From positions 558,001-622,000 of the forward strand of contig JARGXX010000129.1 of NCBI GenBank assembly GCA_030374765.1: a stretch of 64,000 nucleotides of DNA. Direction: 5' to 3'. The position numbers and the translations under genes are program-made. The notes under the pieces are model-generated. The model saw nothing but the letters and a program-made list of their open reading frames with translations. It had not been told where the DNA came from and did not search any database. Source of the stretch: Agarophyton chilense (taxonomy: Eukaryota; Rhodophyta; Florideophyceae; Gracilariales; Gracilariaceae). Numbering within the stretch: the first letter of the stretch is position 1; each line of letters begins with the position of its first letter. Shown here in pieces: positions 49,044-59,559 of the stretch.

Positions 49044-51296
49044 TATTTCTTTGGAAGTGGTATGATTTGCAGTGGCTCGATATGTGACTCTGAAACAGCT
49101 TGAGATTTATATGATTTAAACCGGAGGGATGCGAATGTGGCGAAACTTTCCCATTGCAGAATATGCTCTGGTTATTCTAATCAGCTCGGGCACGAAACAG
49201 CATTCCGACTTGTTCCTGTGGACATGTGGGTTGAATCATTAAAAGTTTGCAGAAGTGCATGATGACATTCAGAGTTGGTATGTCACTTGCACTCGAGGCA
49301 TTGGACCTCCAACATGATGGCATTCGAAAGAAAGAAAGTTTTCTTGGGTGTTCTTCTACAGTACTTGAGGATTAGGTTAGCATACCAATGTACGGAAGAA
49401 AGATTGCTCGATCAGAAAAGCTCGTGGGCTTTCGAAAGAATTGTCTCGAGGTAGGTGAGGAGGGCAGCAACGCCGTTCGTGCCGACGAAATTTGAAGAGA
49501 GTGTCCTATGAAGTTGAGACAGAAGATTTACATAGAACTGCTTTTGATCGAAAAGAGTGATGACAGCGATGCACGAAATATTTGATCTCCGTGCGACAAG
49601 AAACAATCGGCACAGTGGCTCTACTCCCCTCTGTTCGCCCTGCATCCATTTAGGGCATTACGTACATAGTGAGGTTCATTAGTGTGCGAAGAGCTCTAGA
49701 AGGGATTAACGAACGGGTGCACGTGAAGAAACAGTGGGCGAATAGGCGGGACGCACGCAGTCGAGAATCTTTCGAAGATAAAAAGGTTTCTGTGAACAAG
49801 TTAGTGCATTGAGTGTGTTTGGAAGGCAAGCGTTAGAAAAGTATCGAGCAGAATACCCAGCACCAAGATTTGCTTCAGATTAGCTAGAAATTGAGAAAAC
49901 ACGCTCATGAAGAAGAAAAGGAAACACGGCCGCCGCTTGCTTTGAGTCCCTTTGAAAGACGCACTCCGCACCTTTTTGACACTTGGGCAATCTTGTAAAT
50001 GATGCATTGTCAAACAACTCCCTGGGAGGCAAGTCCTCTCCCTCTCTCTGTTTGTCTTGGGTACAAAGTTTCCCCGAACCTATTCTCTCCATGCGACTTT
50101 TAGTTAATCGTTCTAATACCTACTACTCGTCTTCGTCTTTCCGGTGGACATTAGCTTTTTATTCCCAAGCTCAAGTAAAACTTTTGAAAGAAAAACTTTT
50201 CCCATTGCAATGGTCAAGGACTTTCCGTTCTTGGCTTCCGTCGACAAAAGTGGCTCTAGTGCGATGAAATGATATATTGTGGAACCTCTTGAGTAACTTG
50301 AAGGTGCCGCATTATAGGGATAAATAGTCAAATATCGGAAAGAAGTTGGAGCCACACCACCATTTTGATCCGCCACGATGACAGATTCGAAATGGCGAAC
50401 GAGTTCGTTGCAGAGATCGAAACAATCACAGACATAGAAAGAAGAACATGCCTCATGAATGAATTTTCAATCTCACCAAGTGAGAGCGGGAGCATACGAG
50501 ATTCCCAAAGCGCTTACTTCTAGTTGAAGAGCAGGGTATACCCAGCAGGTTTGAGTTTTTGTTAATATTTGGTAGATCTAACAGCGATAGTAGCAGCCTT
50601 GAGAAGAACCATTATGGAAGAGAGACGGGTGTTTCGGGTGCTTTCTTACCAACTCCACGTGATGGCCCTTCGATGAAAGCTAAGAGTCCCACCAACCCTT
50701 CTTCAAAATTTCGTGACACACATATTAGAAAGGCACGAACGCTGTCTGTTGAATTTGTTCGGAAGATTGTAGACTGACGCTTTGATACATGTTTGGAGTT
50801 AGCCTTCAAAAGGTGAACAAAGGTATATTGTACTATATCATCATTTACAATGTGCTTCGAATGATTAATCGAAAGCTCGTGCGCGATAATCCCCGGAAAT
50901 CTAATCTGCTGCTGGGAGACGAGGCAGATGTTGAGGGAGTTCGAGTGAGGCTCGTGATTTGCTGCCTGGAACGTGCATTTCCGATCAATTTCATCACAGT
51001 CGATTACTTCTGAACAGCTTGCGTGGCATCGTCGTCGAGCACTGTACTCAAGATCCAATGGCACAGAACAGTCGTCACCTCACCTCACCACTGTCTGTTT
51101 CTTTCCGACAATTTCGTTGCATTCCGCCAAAGCACCGTAAGCGGATACTTATGAACAGATAATGTCCTCGAACGCAAGCTCTTCGACGCCTCTCCAATTT
51201 GGATTGCTGATTATTACGTATGAATCAGAGCAAAATGCCGACACTGAAACTAGTAGCAATGACTTTGAGTTCTTCGACTCGCTCTTCGCTGTGGTG

Positions 51297-51304
51297 TATA
51301 AAAG
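51297..51304 (+). promoter_or_regulatory. possible TATA box of the CBM20 gene
   Basis: TATAAAAG about 340 bp upstream of the CBM20 protein ATG. If used, the leader would be some 315 nt long and contain the decamer repeats. Confidence 0.35.
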
Positions 51305-51530
51305 AGCTCGCTCTTCGTCCACACCCCGACTCTTTCGTTCCGCGCTCACCAACCGATTTGAATCTAAACGCCATTGAAGTGGTTCTTGCTGTCCTCCTGT
51401 CACTCTTTCTTCTATCGGTTGGTCGAGTTCTCTGAGTTGGTTGCGTTTCAGTCTTGCCTTCACCATCCGAATCCACCGGCCTGGCCCGACCCCAACGATC
51501 CCAACCTACTCCACTCTTCCCCACCCCACC

Positions 51531-51570
51531 GTACCTTACCGTACCCCACCGTACCCCACCGTACCCCACC
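51531..51570. repeat. 10-bp tandem repeat (gtaccccacc), four copies
   Basis: Three exact copies and one with two changes, 75 bp before the CBM20 gene ATG. Confidence 0.9.
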
Positions 51571-51644
51571 CCTCTCCATTCCACCTCCCTTTTATCTTTG
51601 AACCCGGGCACTCTGTCTTGAATATCTCTCCCAAGACACCAAAG

Positions 51645-52829
51645 ATGAAAAGCTTTTTACTCGAGGGCGTCATGAAGATGTTTGGAAGTATTTTCGAGAA
51701 CTGCACTCCAAAAAACATCCGCAACCAAGCGCCTTCCATGTCATCAAACTCTTCTTCTTCCATTGCTAGCGGACTGTCCCACAACCAGGCCAGAGGCGCA
51801 AATGGGTGTGCCCTATCACGGACTGTGTCAACATCCCCTTCTTCTTCCCTTTCTGGCGAGCAATACACCTACCAAGCCAGCAGCGCGGACGAGTATACGC
51901 CATCGGGCTCCGTGTCATCAACTCTGTCAGGGATGACAATTGCGGACTTGGTACTCGCCCAACGATGGGATGAGCAAAACGAAACAAGCCAAAGCAAAGA
52001 AGAGCGTGAACGCAGCTTGGCAGGGACGGTAGCTTCCCTCGTTCGACGCTTCTGTTTTGGACAGGCGGTGGTGCTGGGAGAGCTCCCGGTTTTGCTCCCC
52101 AAAGGCCAGATTTTCGTGATAAGCGGCGATCAGCACGTCCCTCCGTACTGCTGGCACGTCCAATGTCGGCCGTGCCCTGAGGAATGGCCCGCTGCGTTGG
52201 TGCTGATGGGATTTGATTGGCGAGCGACAGCGGTGTGGCTCCTGCAGCTGCAGAACGCGTCCGATCCTGCCTTGCTACAACAGCTGAAGGCAGTTGCGAC
52301 CATGTGCGCACCTGGTAGCATGGTACTGCTGATGTCTTGGTCGCCGGCGGCTGTTGAGGTGGCGAGCGACGCGGGGTTCTCCGAAGACGCAGCTCAGTAT
52401 GGGGCACCCCTGTACCTGCTGAGGAAGAAGGAGCGACATGCTCGGTGTGACGAGACCGAGAGTCCGTACACCTCCCCGCCGTACAGTCCACCACCAGAAC
52501 CAGTGTTCGACGGATGGGCTGTAAGATTCAGTTTGGCCGAGGATACGTTGCCGCTTGATGCACGAAACGCATTGGTTGGGGGGGTTGCAAAAGTGGTTGG
52601 CAACTGCGCCGCTTTAGGAAGTTGGAACACGGAAGCGGGTTTGCGGATGGAGGTCATGGGGAGTAGCTTGCTCGCGGAAGCAGTCATTGAACGGAATGAC
52701 AACGCCGAGTACAAGTACGTAGTGGAGAGCAAGGAAGGGGCGGTTTTGTGGGAAAGCGGTTGCAACAGGTACGTCCCGCCTGAAAATGGGATTAGTATTC
52801 TGTTACAAGATCAATGGAGGTGTTTGTAA
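51645..52829 (+). CDS. starch-binding CBM20 protein with unrecognised central domain
   Basis: 394 residues from the ATG at 51645; the frame runs on upstream through repeat DNA with poor coding character. Residues 1-100 are Ser-rich and disordered. Residues 100-260 form an alpha/beta-looking segment: LAGTVASLVRRFCFGQAVVL, ILPKG-like LLPKGQIFVISGDQHVPPYC, WPAALVLMGFDWRATAVWLL, and MVLLMSWSPAAVEVASDAGF. I cannot name it. After a Pro/Tyr-rich linker (SPYTSPPYSPPPEPVF) comes a CBM20 domain at about 290-394: WAVRFSLAED, VVGNCAALGSWNTEAGLRM, AEYKYVVESKEG and VLWESGCNRYVPP, with the starch-contacting Trp of G-x-W and the W-E-S-G-x-N-R strand. There is no signal peptide, which suits starch made in the cytosol as in red algae. 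It may be a starch scaffold or regulator. Confidence 0.8.
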   Translation: MKSFLLEGVMKMFGSIFENCTPKNIRNQAPSMSSNSSSSIASGLSHNQARGANGCALSRTVSTSPSSSLSGEQYTYQASSADEYTPSGSVSSTLSGMTIADLVLAQRWDEQNETSQSKEERERSLAGTVASLVRRFCFGQAVVLGELPVLLPKGQIFVISGDQHVPPYCWHVQCRPCPEEWPAALVLMGFDWRATAVWLLQLQNASDPALLQQLKAVATMCAPGSMVLLMSWSPAAVEVASDAGFSEDAAQYGAPLYLLRKKERHARCDETESPYTSPPYSPPPEPVFDGWAVRFSLAEDTLPLDARNALVGGVAKVVGNCAALGSWNTEAGLRMEVMGSSLLAEAVIERNDNAEYKYVVESKEGAVLWESGCNRYVPPENGISILLQDQWRCL

Positions 52830-55190
52830 ATAGTTTGTAAATAGTACATGAGAACGAAAAGGCTTTTCATTGCACAAACGTATAAGAGGAGCTCTTTTTT
52901 GAGTGATTAGATGTAGGTGCTTTCGACCACTCTGCTCAGGCTGAGGGAGGGTGAAATCTGTTTGACAGCTCCTTGTATACATATCTGGCAAGAAGATCAC
53001 CATGCGACGCTAAAACGCAGTTGGCGGAGAAAAGTGTTCGCCGTGAAATTGGGAGGTGACGCAGTTAAAACTAATCATTTGGCAGGCGTTATGAAGGGGT
53101 GGAAAGCTGATTGCTGACATCGGAGATACCGAGATTCCACACCACTGAAAGGAGTGCTCTCTGGAGAATCTCGCGACGTGGCACTGGCGCAGAACAAAAG
53201 AGAGCAAAGGCGCATCATCGCCGCTTGCAAACTGGTTCGCTTACAGTAAGTCCGAATTTGCCCGAATTATTGAGCTCCGGTGATCCGAGTCTAGACGAAA
53301 GCATTTCCGAGATCCCTGAGCCTCTCTGACCATCTCAGAGTCGGGTTTCGCGCAAAAGGCGAAACCGAAACAATACACAGCCATCAGACACAAACCATGA
53401 ACATCGCCCTGATCTGTATAGATGGCAGTAGCCAAGTACACATCTTCGAGCTTTTCCAAGCTCTGTATTGCATTTCATTTTCAATCCAATGCGTTGCAGA
53501 TAGGTTTACAAGCCACAATGACTATAAAAACCATAATTACAAAGCTCCGCGAACGACGAACAAGTTTGTTTAGAAATATCCATCGTTTAATTTAGGGTAC
53601 AATAAACCACCCGATGTCAGCATGTTGAAGACATGAATGCAATTATTCGCAGATTTTTCGTAACATTTGGCGGTGAAGCGAACGAAAAGTCTAGCCGTGC
53701 CCTTCTCCAATCGAAAGAATCTTCCGCGCATCATTGTGCACAAACCAATACCTTTTAATTTTGAAAAACAGGACACAGCGAAGTGGTATGAATATTAAAA
53801 AATCGATTAGTCTGAAGAAACTTTAATTCTTCGACAAAATAGTGCCGTATGTTGAAAGAATTACGTCTCAGTTTGGTAGTGGCGACGCACTTAGCTTCAA
53901 GATTATTGAACGTATGTGAAGAGGATTACTATTGGTTTGTTCACTGCTAAGGAAAAATGTGCACAACGCATCCAAAGGAATGTTCTCTTCAATTCTGCTG
54001 GCGAAAAAGAGGGCACTGTTTTGTGATTATTAATGAGAGCAGTGAGTTTTGTACGACTATTAAAAATGTATCTTTTAGATTTGTTTTTCAGACAAGCGAA
54101 AAAGTCACCAACGATTACTACAAATGTATGCGATATTGATACTCTTTCACGTTTGATATAGAAAAGGTCTTGTAGTACATACAGGTTGTGCTTGCTGTTA
54201 ATCTTCAGCAAATATTCTATTTGCTGTACGAAAAAGAATCTGGAAATTTCCATATGATTGGAGGCTGCACCTTAAAAAGAGAAATTCTAAATCGATGTTC
54301 TTGATCGGTTGTTTGATTCAATGGGAGTACAATATTTACGTTTTTTTTCCATTCCTTTTTGGAGTCACATACAGGTGAGGCTTTGGGTTTTGTGATACTG
54401 TCTATATTGCAGGGTTTGATGGTTGTGCAGTGGAGTAGGAAGTTGATATAAGTCGCTATTGATGGAGCGAAATGGTTGGCAAATACCAAGGAGCCATTAC
54501 GCGATTCAGTTCAGTCGCACTTGAGAGATTCTATCCAATATGGTCTACGGCTCATCAATAGAATCTCTTAATCCAAAATGTTATTCCCGGCTCCCTTCGT
54601 GACCAGTTCCAATGTAGCCTAAACGCGCATTATTGCTTTCCTATGCCGACAAACAAACCTTCGAAATGGGATGATAACAACGTGGCCTTTTGATGCTTCA
54701 ACACGCTGGATTTTGCTAGAAATCGTTTTTTTCTTGGCTCTCGAAACATAAGTGTATGGTTGAAAATTATATCGGTACGATAACTATGTCCCCACTTGTG
54801 GTACCTACTGCTAATTGATGGGTACTGTTGTCTGGGTTTTCTCGTTTCATGGACAGCGTCCACGTCTGATTTAGATTTATTTAGAGAAAGAAAGCTTTAA
54901 TAGGTGAGCAAAGCAGTCATTATTTTATAGTGGTGGAAGAAATCCGAGGCATGGGAGGAATGTACGGACTTTAATCTGGATTGGAGATTCTCATCACGGT
55001 CACGGAGGTTGTTTTTGTCTCACAGAGCCCTACTATGATTGGTAAGCGTCTTTTAGTTCATAGTTTTAACATGGACATTAGTTCGCAGACGACGGGAGCC
55101 TTCTGTGCATTTCCAGATGGAGAACAATGCCCTTCAAAGGGGTTTCTTCGCGAGACTTAGGAAGTTCGCTTGCTTGAGGACTAGCTTGGT
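52830..55190. other. AT-rich gene desert, 2.4 kb
   Basis: Nothing supported. Composition is clearly more AT-rich than the gene blocks; short frames on both strands have no recognisable product. Confidence 0.45.
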
Positions 55191-55194
55191 CTAT

Positions 55195-56060
55195 GACAAA
55201 CTATACCGCTATTGAGTGCTGACGGCCGGTTAGGACCGGAAGTGCCCACGGGTGAAACACGTGGACTGCACGGATGCCGACGCTCGAGTGCGAGGCGTGC
55301 CACACGTGGCCCGGATTCTACCTAATGGTTAGTATTATTTAGAATTTTTTTAGTATTTATTTGGCTACGCTATCGCTATTTAGTGTCTATTTTTCGGGCG
55401 CGCGCCCACTGTCAGGGGCCGCGCGCCACAGTACTTAGGAGGTTCAGCACTGCTCCCCAGTAAACACCCTCTTGGGAGATCCCAAGGAGGGAGTCTTGGC
55501 TCTGAACTCTTCGCCTTCGGCGCGTCTTCACCGCATACTGATTTAGCGCCCGTCGCACGTTAGTTCATACACCCCTCTGTCGACCAAAGTGCTACCACCA
55601 CCGTGGGTTCATATTCATTCACCGACACTTGTCGTAGTCGCGCCCCTGTATAGGGTTTCGCCCCCGTTCCTCTTGTTCTCCTTTTTGGCTCTCGTGAGTG
55701 GCCGCCTCACTCACCCCGCTCTCCCCCCTCATACGAGTGTTTCCTCGCTCCCTTTCGGACAATCGCCGTGGTACCGCTCCGCCTAGGATTGGTCACACCC
55801 CGGACTGTGCCGTGCTCACCTAAACACTCTAGGTATATCCCGCCGGACTGGCCTCGGTCTTACACCCGACTCCGTCGTGCCTTTCCAGAGTGGCTCTGTT
55901 TCTGTGCTCCGCTGGGACGCGTCTCCTCCGCCTGAGGCGTGTCTCTCAAGAGAGGAAGATCCCGAACATCTTCGTGGTGTCTCCGCTCCAAGCGTTGTCC
56001 TACACCAGATGCCGAAAATGAGATATACTCATCACAATGGGAATTCTGTTTTATCTTCTT
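55195..56060 (+). mobile_element. possible long terminal repeat or leader of an unclassified retroelement fossil
   Basis: The sequence changes abruptly from AT-rich desert to GC-rich, CT-rich DNA with several perfect hairpins (GGGCGCGCGCCC near 55396; cttggga/tcccaag near 55470; gtgagtg/cactcac near 55700). It looks like retroelement terminal or leader sequence and unlike host promoters in this window. I found no second copy in the window, so it is unproven. Confidence 0.25.
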
Positions 56061-56466
56061 CCCAACAGGTATCCAAGCTGACGGCCGAGCTCAATCTTCA
56101 AAACGCTGCCGCAGATTGTCCCGTATCATCGATTCTCCCCCTACAACTTTCCCGCTTACGCCCCATAAACGTCTACCAGATCATCAATGCTCAGATAGAA
56201 TGATTCTTCTTTCCTTTCTCTCAGGAGAAATTCGTGGAAGTAGAAGACTGCTTTGTGGTTTTCAAGGATGCAATTTGCCGAGACGCAGCTGTTTCGCAAC
56301 ATTTGAAGCATGTAGAGAATTCTGTGAAGGGCGGCAACGTTTTCAGTGAGGCGTGAAAGAATTTCCTGCCCCGTTTTGCAAAGTCCAGAGATTTCTGCGC
56401 CGCTCTTGGCACATTTTCTCTAGGAATTCCATTGTGGAAAGTGATTTCTCTATTTCAAAATAGGAA

Positions 56467-56882
56467 AGAGACGACAATCGTCAGAATCTGACAGATTTGG
56501 CTCTCGAAGGAGTATTGCAGTCCAAGCAGTACGACATGCTGGAGACTTTGATCCGTGTATAGAACATACTTTTCTCTTTGAGATAATTTGAGAAAACCAG
56601 GTCGGAAATGCATTGGAAGACTGTTCTCCAACAGTTGCAGCAAGAACGAGTAAAGCTGAAATAATTTACCGTGTATGCAATAGTAGACATGGGCCTAACT
56701 CTTCAATCACAAAACGAGTACGGACGAACTTCATTTTCAAACACAGACTCCAGGGAGATGGGGTTGGGCGTTTGACGCGATGCAACTGCTTCACAAGCCC
56801 CGCACGGGCACGCGGAGGTGGCGGAATAGGTAGGTTGCACACGAAGGGCGGAGTGGCGGGCATTTGCGAGTTTGCACTGTGG
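56467..56882 (+). repeat. 416-bp repeat, copy A (inverted partner at 63585-64000)
   Basis: This segment is matched, in reverse complement and with only about two differences noted, by the last 416 bases of the window. The match stops at 56882 on one side and is cut by the window edge on the other, so it may be longer. It is open in one frame but that frame has no ATG start, so I do not call a gene. The edge contains gtggcgggcatttgcgag, which reappears as a short inverted repeat beside copy B. Confidence 0.85.
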
Positions 56883-57740
56883 TTTCCACTGAAGACTGTA
56901 GAGGTCTCGGTGCAGTGTGTTTCCAAAGAAATAACCGAGGAGAGCGGGTTTCGCCTTGCGAGGGACGGTTCTTACATAAGAAAGGAGTGCGCGGAAAGCT
57001 GCCAGGTGTGCCTGAACAATTGGGATAATACGTGTGTTCACAAGGCGGATGTCCAGATGCCGCGGTACGTAAGGCACACGAGATCGGATCGTCAACCCTT
57101 GTGAAAACACAAGTAACCAGGTCACAGTAAAGAAAACAACACACAAACACACACAGATAGCTGTAGAAAAAGGGCGGTAAACGCGCAACAGTACAGGGTG
57201 TCCTCGGAACAAGATCTATAGCTCAGAACGGTTAAGAACTGATACTATAGCTGCCCCTTCGTGGTGAACCACTTTTGGATTGCTAGGACTCACCAAGATG
57301 GTGTTTTTGTTGGTTTGTGGTTGTTGGTTGGTGGTCGTTGGTTGGTCCTCGCCGATATCACCTGGGCCCTGTGCCCTTTAATGTGCCAAGAGGCAAAGCA
57401 AGTACTATGCAGTACTGCATACATGTGGCGTGCCACTACACCATTATCTAAATAATACCAAATAAAACATTTGGTGATGAAACCTTACAGTGTACACTAA
57501 ATACAGTACTTCCTACTTAGTTTTTCTCCTGTCCTATTCTTTCCGTGAAGTAATTCTTCTCATAACTTTTCGTAATGGAGTATAGCCCAAGCAATAGCTT
57601 ATGAATGCCGTATCGCGACTTCGTAGTATTTCGATCGGTCGAACTCCGGTTCATCCAGAATGCTACATATCCCCCCGTTAAGTGCGGAGCCCCGCGACGC
57701 ATTGTCTGTAAAAGCAATTAAAGCGCGCTTCTCGGACATT
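56883..57740. other. flank of repeat copy A with short cysteine-rich open frame
   Basis: The open frame of repeat copy A continues to 57104, ending with a short Cys-rich segment (SYIRKECAESCQVCLNNW). It has no start codon of its own and may be a relic. The rest to 57740 has GT-rich simple sequence near 57300 and nothing else. Confidence 0.3.
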
Positions 57741-59375
57741 CAGATTCTTCTTTTCGTATCACAACCTTGTGTTTTCCTACTCCACCTTGCGATCATCTCG
57801 CTATTTCATCCTTGAAGCCAACCTTCCTTCTTAAATGGTCAATCCACATACGTCCTATGAAGATCTCGACAACTCTCCGCTTCAGCAGACTTCTGCGCCA
57901 CCTAGAGGTTCCGCTTCACTCTCCTGAACTGTCCCTTTGCCGCAATCGGATTCCAGTCCTGGTCCTGCCTACCTTTCCTCCACAGCAGCTGTTCTGCAAT
58001 CTGCGTCCTCGTCCGTTCAGAGATTTCCACATTACGCGGACTTCGTCGGCCGAGACCCCCTGCAGCAGTCTGCCTTAGATGCGCGAGCACCTTGGTTTTT
58101 CCCTGCGGCGGTCCGCGACGCAGCTCTAATGCATCAGTATGTGGTCGTCGGTCGCCTTCCCGATGGTATTCCATGGCATGCGCTGTGAACAACAGATTGC
58201 TTGAGCCATTGCGCCGTTCCAAACAATGCGATCAGTCGCTTCGGAAACGTGAGCTAGCTCGAGGCACGCGAACGATTCACCCGTCTGGTGCACCTGCGAT
58301 TACGCCGCATTATCGGCTCGGTGCCTCTCAATTAGGATTGGCAGTTCAATACCTGGTGTGCCAGAACAAATGAAGAGGCCTACTCGTAAGTCGAGAACCT
58401 AGCGACTTTGAATGTCCAAAGGTGGCGCCGTGTTCGTGGAGTATCCAACGTGGCCCTCTGTTCCGACAGTCTTCAATTACGCGCGGGATTCCACTATCTC
58501 CGAAAACGGGATAATCCGTATTGGGAATTCCCCCGGTGGGAACGCCGTATCAGATCTCGACTAGGATACTTGGTTCAATACCAGATGCTCGAAGTAGACC
58601 GAATTCAGTACAACTCGCTCGTCAGATGTTAGGTGGCGATTCCTCAATACTGGCATGAGATCGAGAGTCCTCGTGGCTGTCCGGTGGAGCTCCCTCCTTC
58701 AATCACCTACGTAGGTTCCTTACTCGCGAATGATCTGTTTTCCGGTTATTCGGTAGTCGTCTACAATAAATTCATCGCGAAGATGGCCTTGTTCATCCTT
58801 TGGGATGTGCACGACACATATCTTTTTTGCTATATGAGCCCGATTGCTCGACAACTTGCGAGAGAACTCGATCTGTCGCTCGTCCTGGGCTCACGTGCCA
58901 ATCACGAAGAATTTCTGCGCCTGATGAATGTCATTGACCAGATTGACTGGACCCTTGTTACTTCTGAACAGCAGGCTAGAGGACGTCCTCGTCGCGACTA
59001 TTCACCCGGAAGAAGCGGTCCCAGCGGTGACTTTGTCTGGTACGACCCCTGGACTAACCAGCATACCGACGGCGATCACACCAAAGTTCTGCGGGAAATT
59101 CCGCGGGAAATGCCTCCAACCCAGCCGACTGGTTACATACACGAGCCAACTGCTCAGAATGCCGACGCACTCGTTGACGAGATGCAAGAAATCGATTACG
59201 ACGAAGAGCCGGAAGAGGTCATCCTCGAGGATCCCGCTTTGTATGAGAACGACGGCAAAAAACCAGTGGTACCTGCAGCGATGCAAAGCGCTGTACCTGA
59301 GCCTGTTCGAGCCGTAGTGGATTCCCACGATGCCGGGCTTGGTAGTCTGAGGCAGTTCCTCTAAGACGCTGGGAT
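57740..59375 (+). mobile_element. decayed coding relic of a virus-like or retroelement protein
   Basis: Plus-strand sequence with coding character in successive open pieces, the longest ending at 59364 (for example ITYVGSLLANDLFSGYSVVV and an acidic Pro-rich tail). I cannot identify the family; its place beside a Ty3/gypsy pol region suggests a gag-like or accessory protein of a different element, since it is on the opposite strand. It is broken in a few places and looks like a fossil. Confidence 0.35.
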
Positions 59376-59559
59376 TCCTCCCCACCTTGTTCAAGGAAAT
59401 TGACAGCAGATGCTAAATCGGTTGTGCTCCTGGATGGGTATCAACTCGGATAACCGGAATCCCTAACGTTCTTGCCTGAGGGAACTGTCACAAACCGACT
59501 AGCGGTAGCCTTGAGATAACCCAAATAAAACGCTTTGATCTTCTGCAACTTCTTTGCTT

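Larger units (their letters stand above)
49044..51644. other. gene-poor region, 2.6 kb, ending in the CBM20-gene promoter
   Basis: No frame is convincing. A minus-strand frame near 50113-50460 (containing VADQNGGVAPTSFRYLTIYP) looks protein-like but has no start codon or family. A TATAAAAG lies at 51297-51304 and 10-bp repeats at 51531-51570 precede the CBM20 gene. Confidence 0.4.

Noticed and set aside
50113-50460. Minus-strand protein-like frame (VADQNGGVAPTSFRYLTIYP)
   Set aside because: No ATG, no consistent splice acceptor and no family; left as a possible exon in an intergenic entry.
56613-57104. 163-codon frame across repeat copy A
   Set aside because: Begins at TTG, not ATG, and most of it is the inverted repeat, so a gene is not supported.
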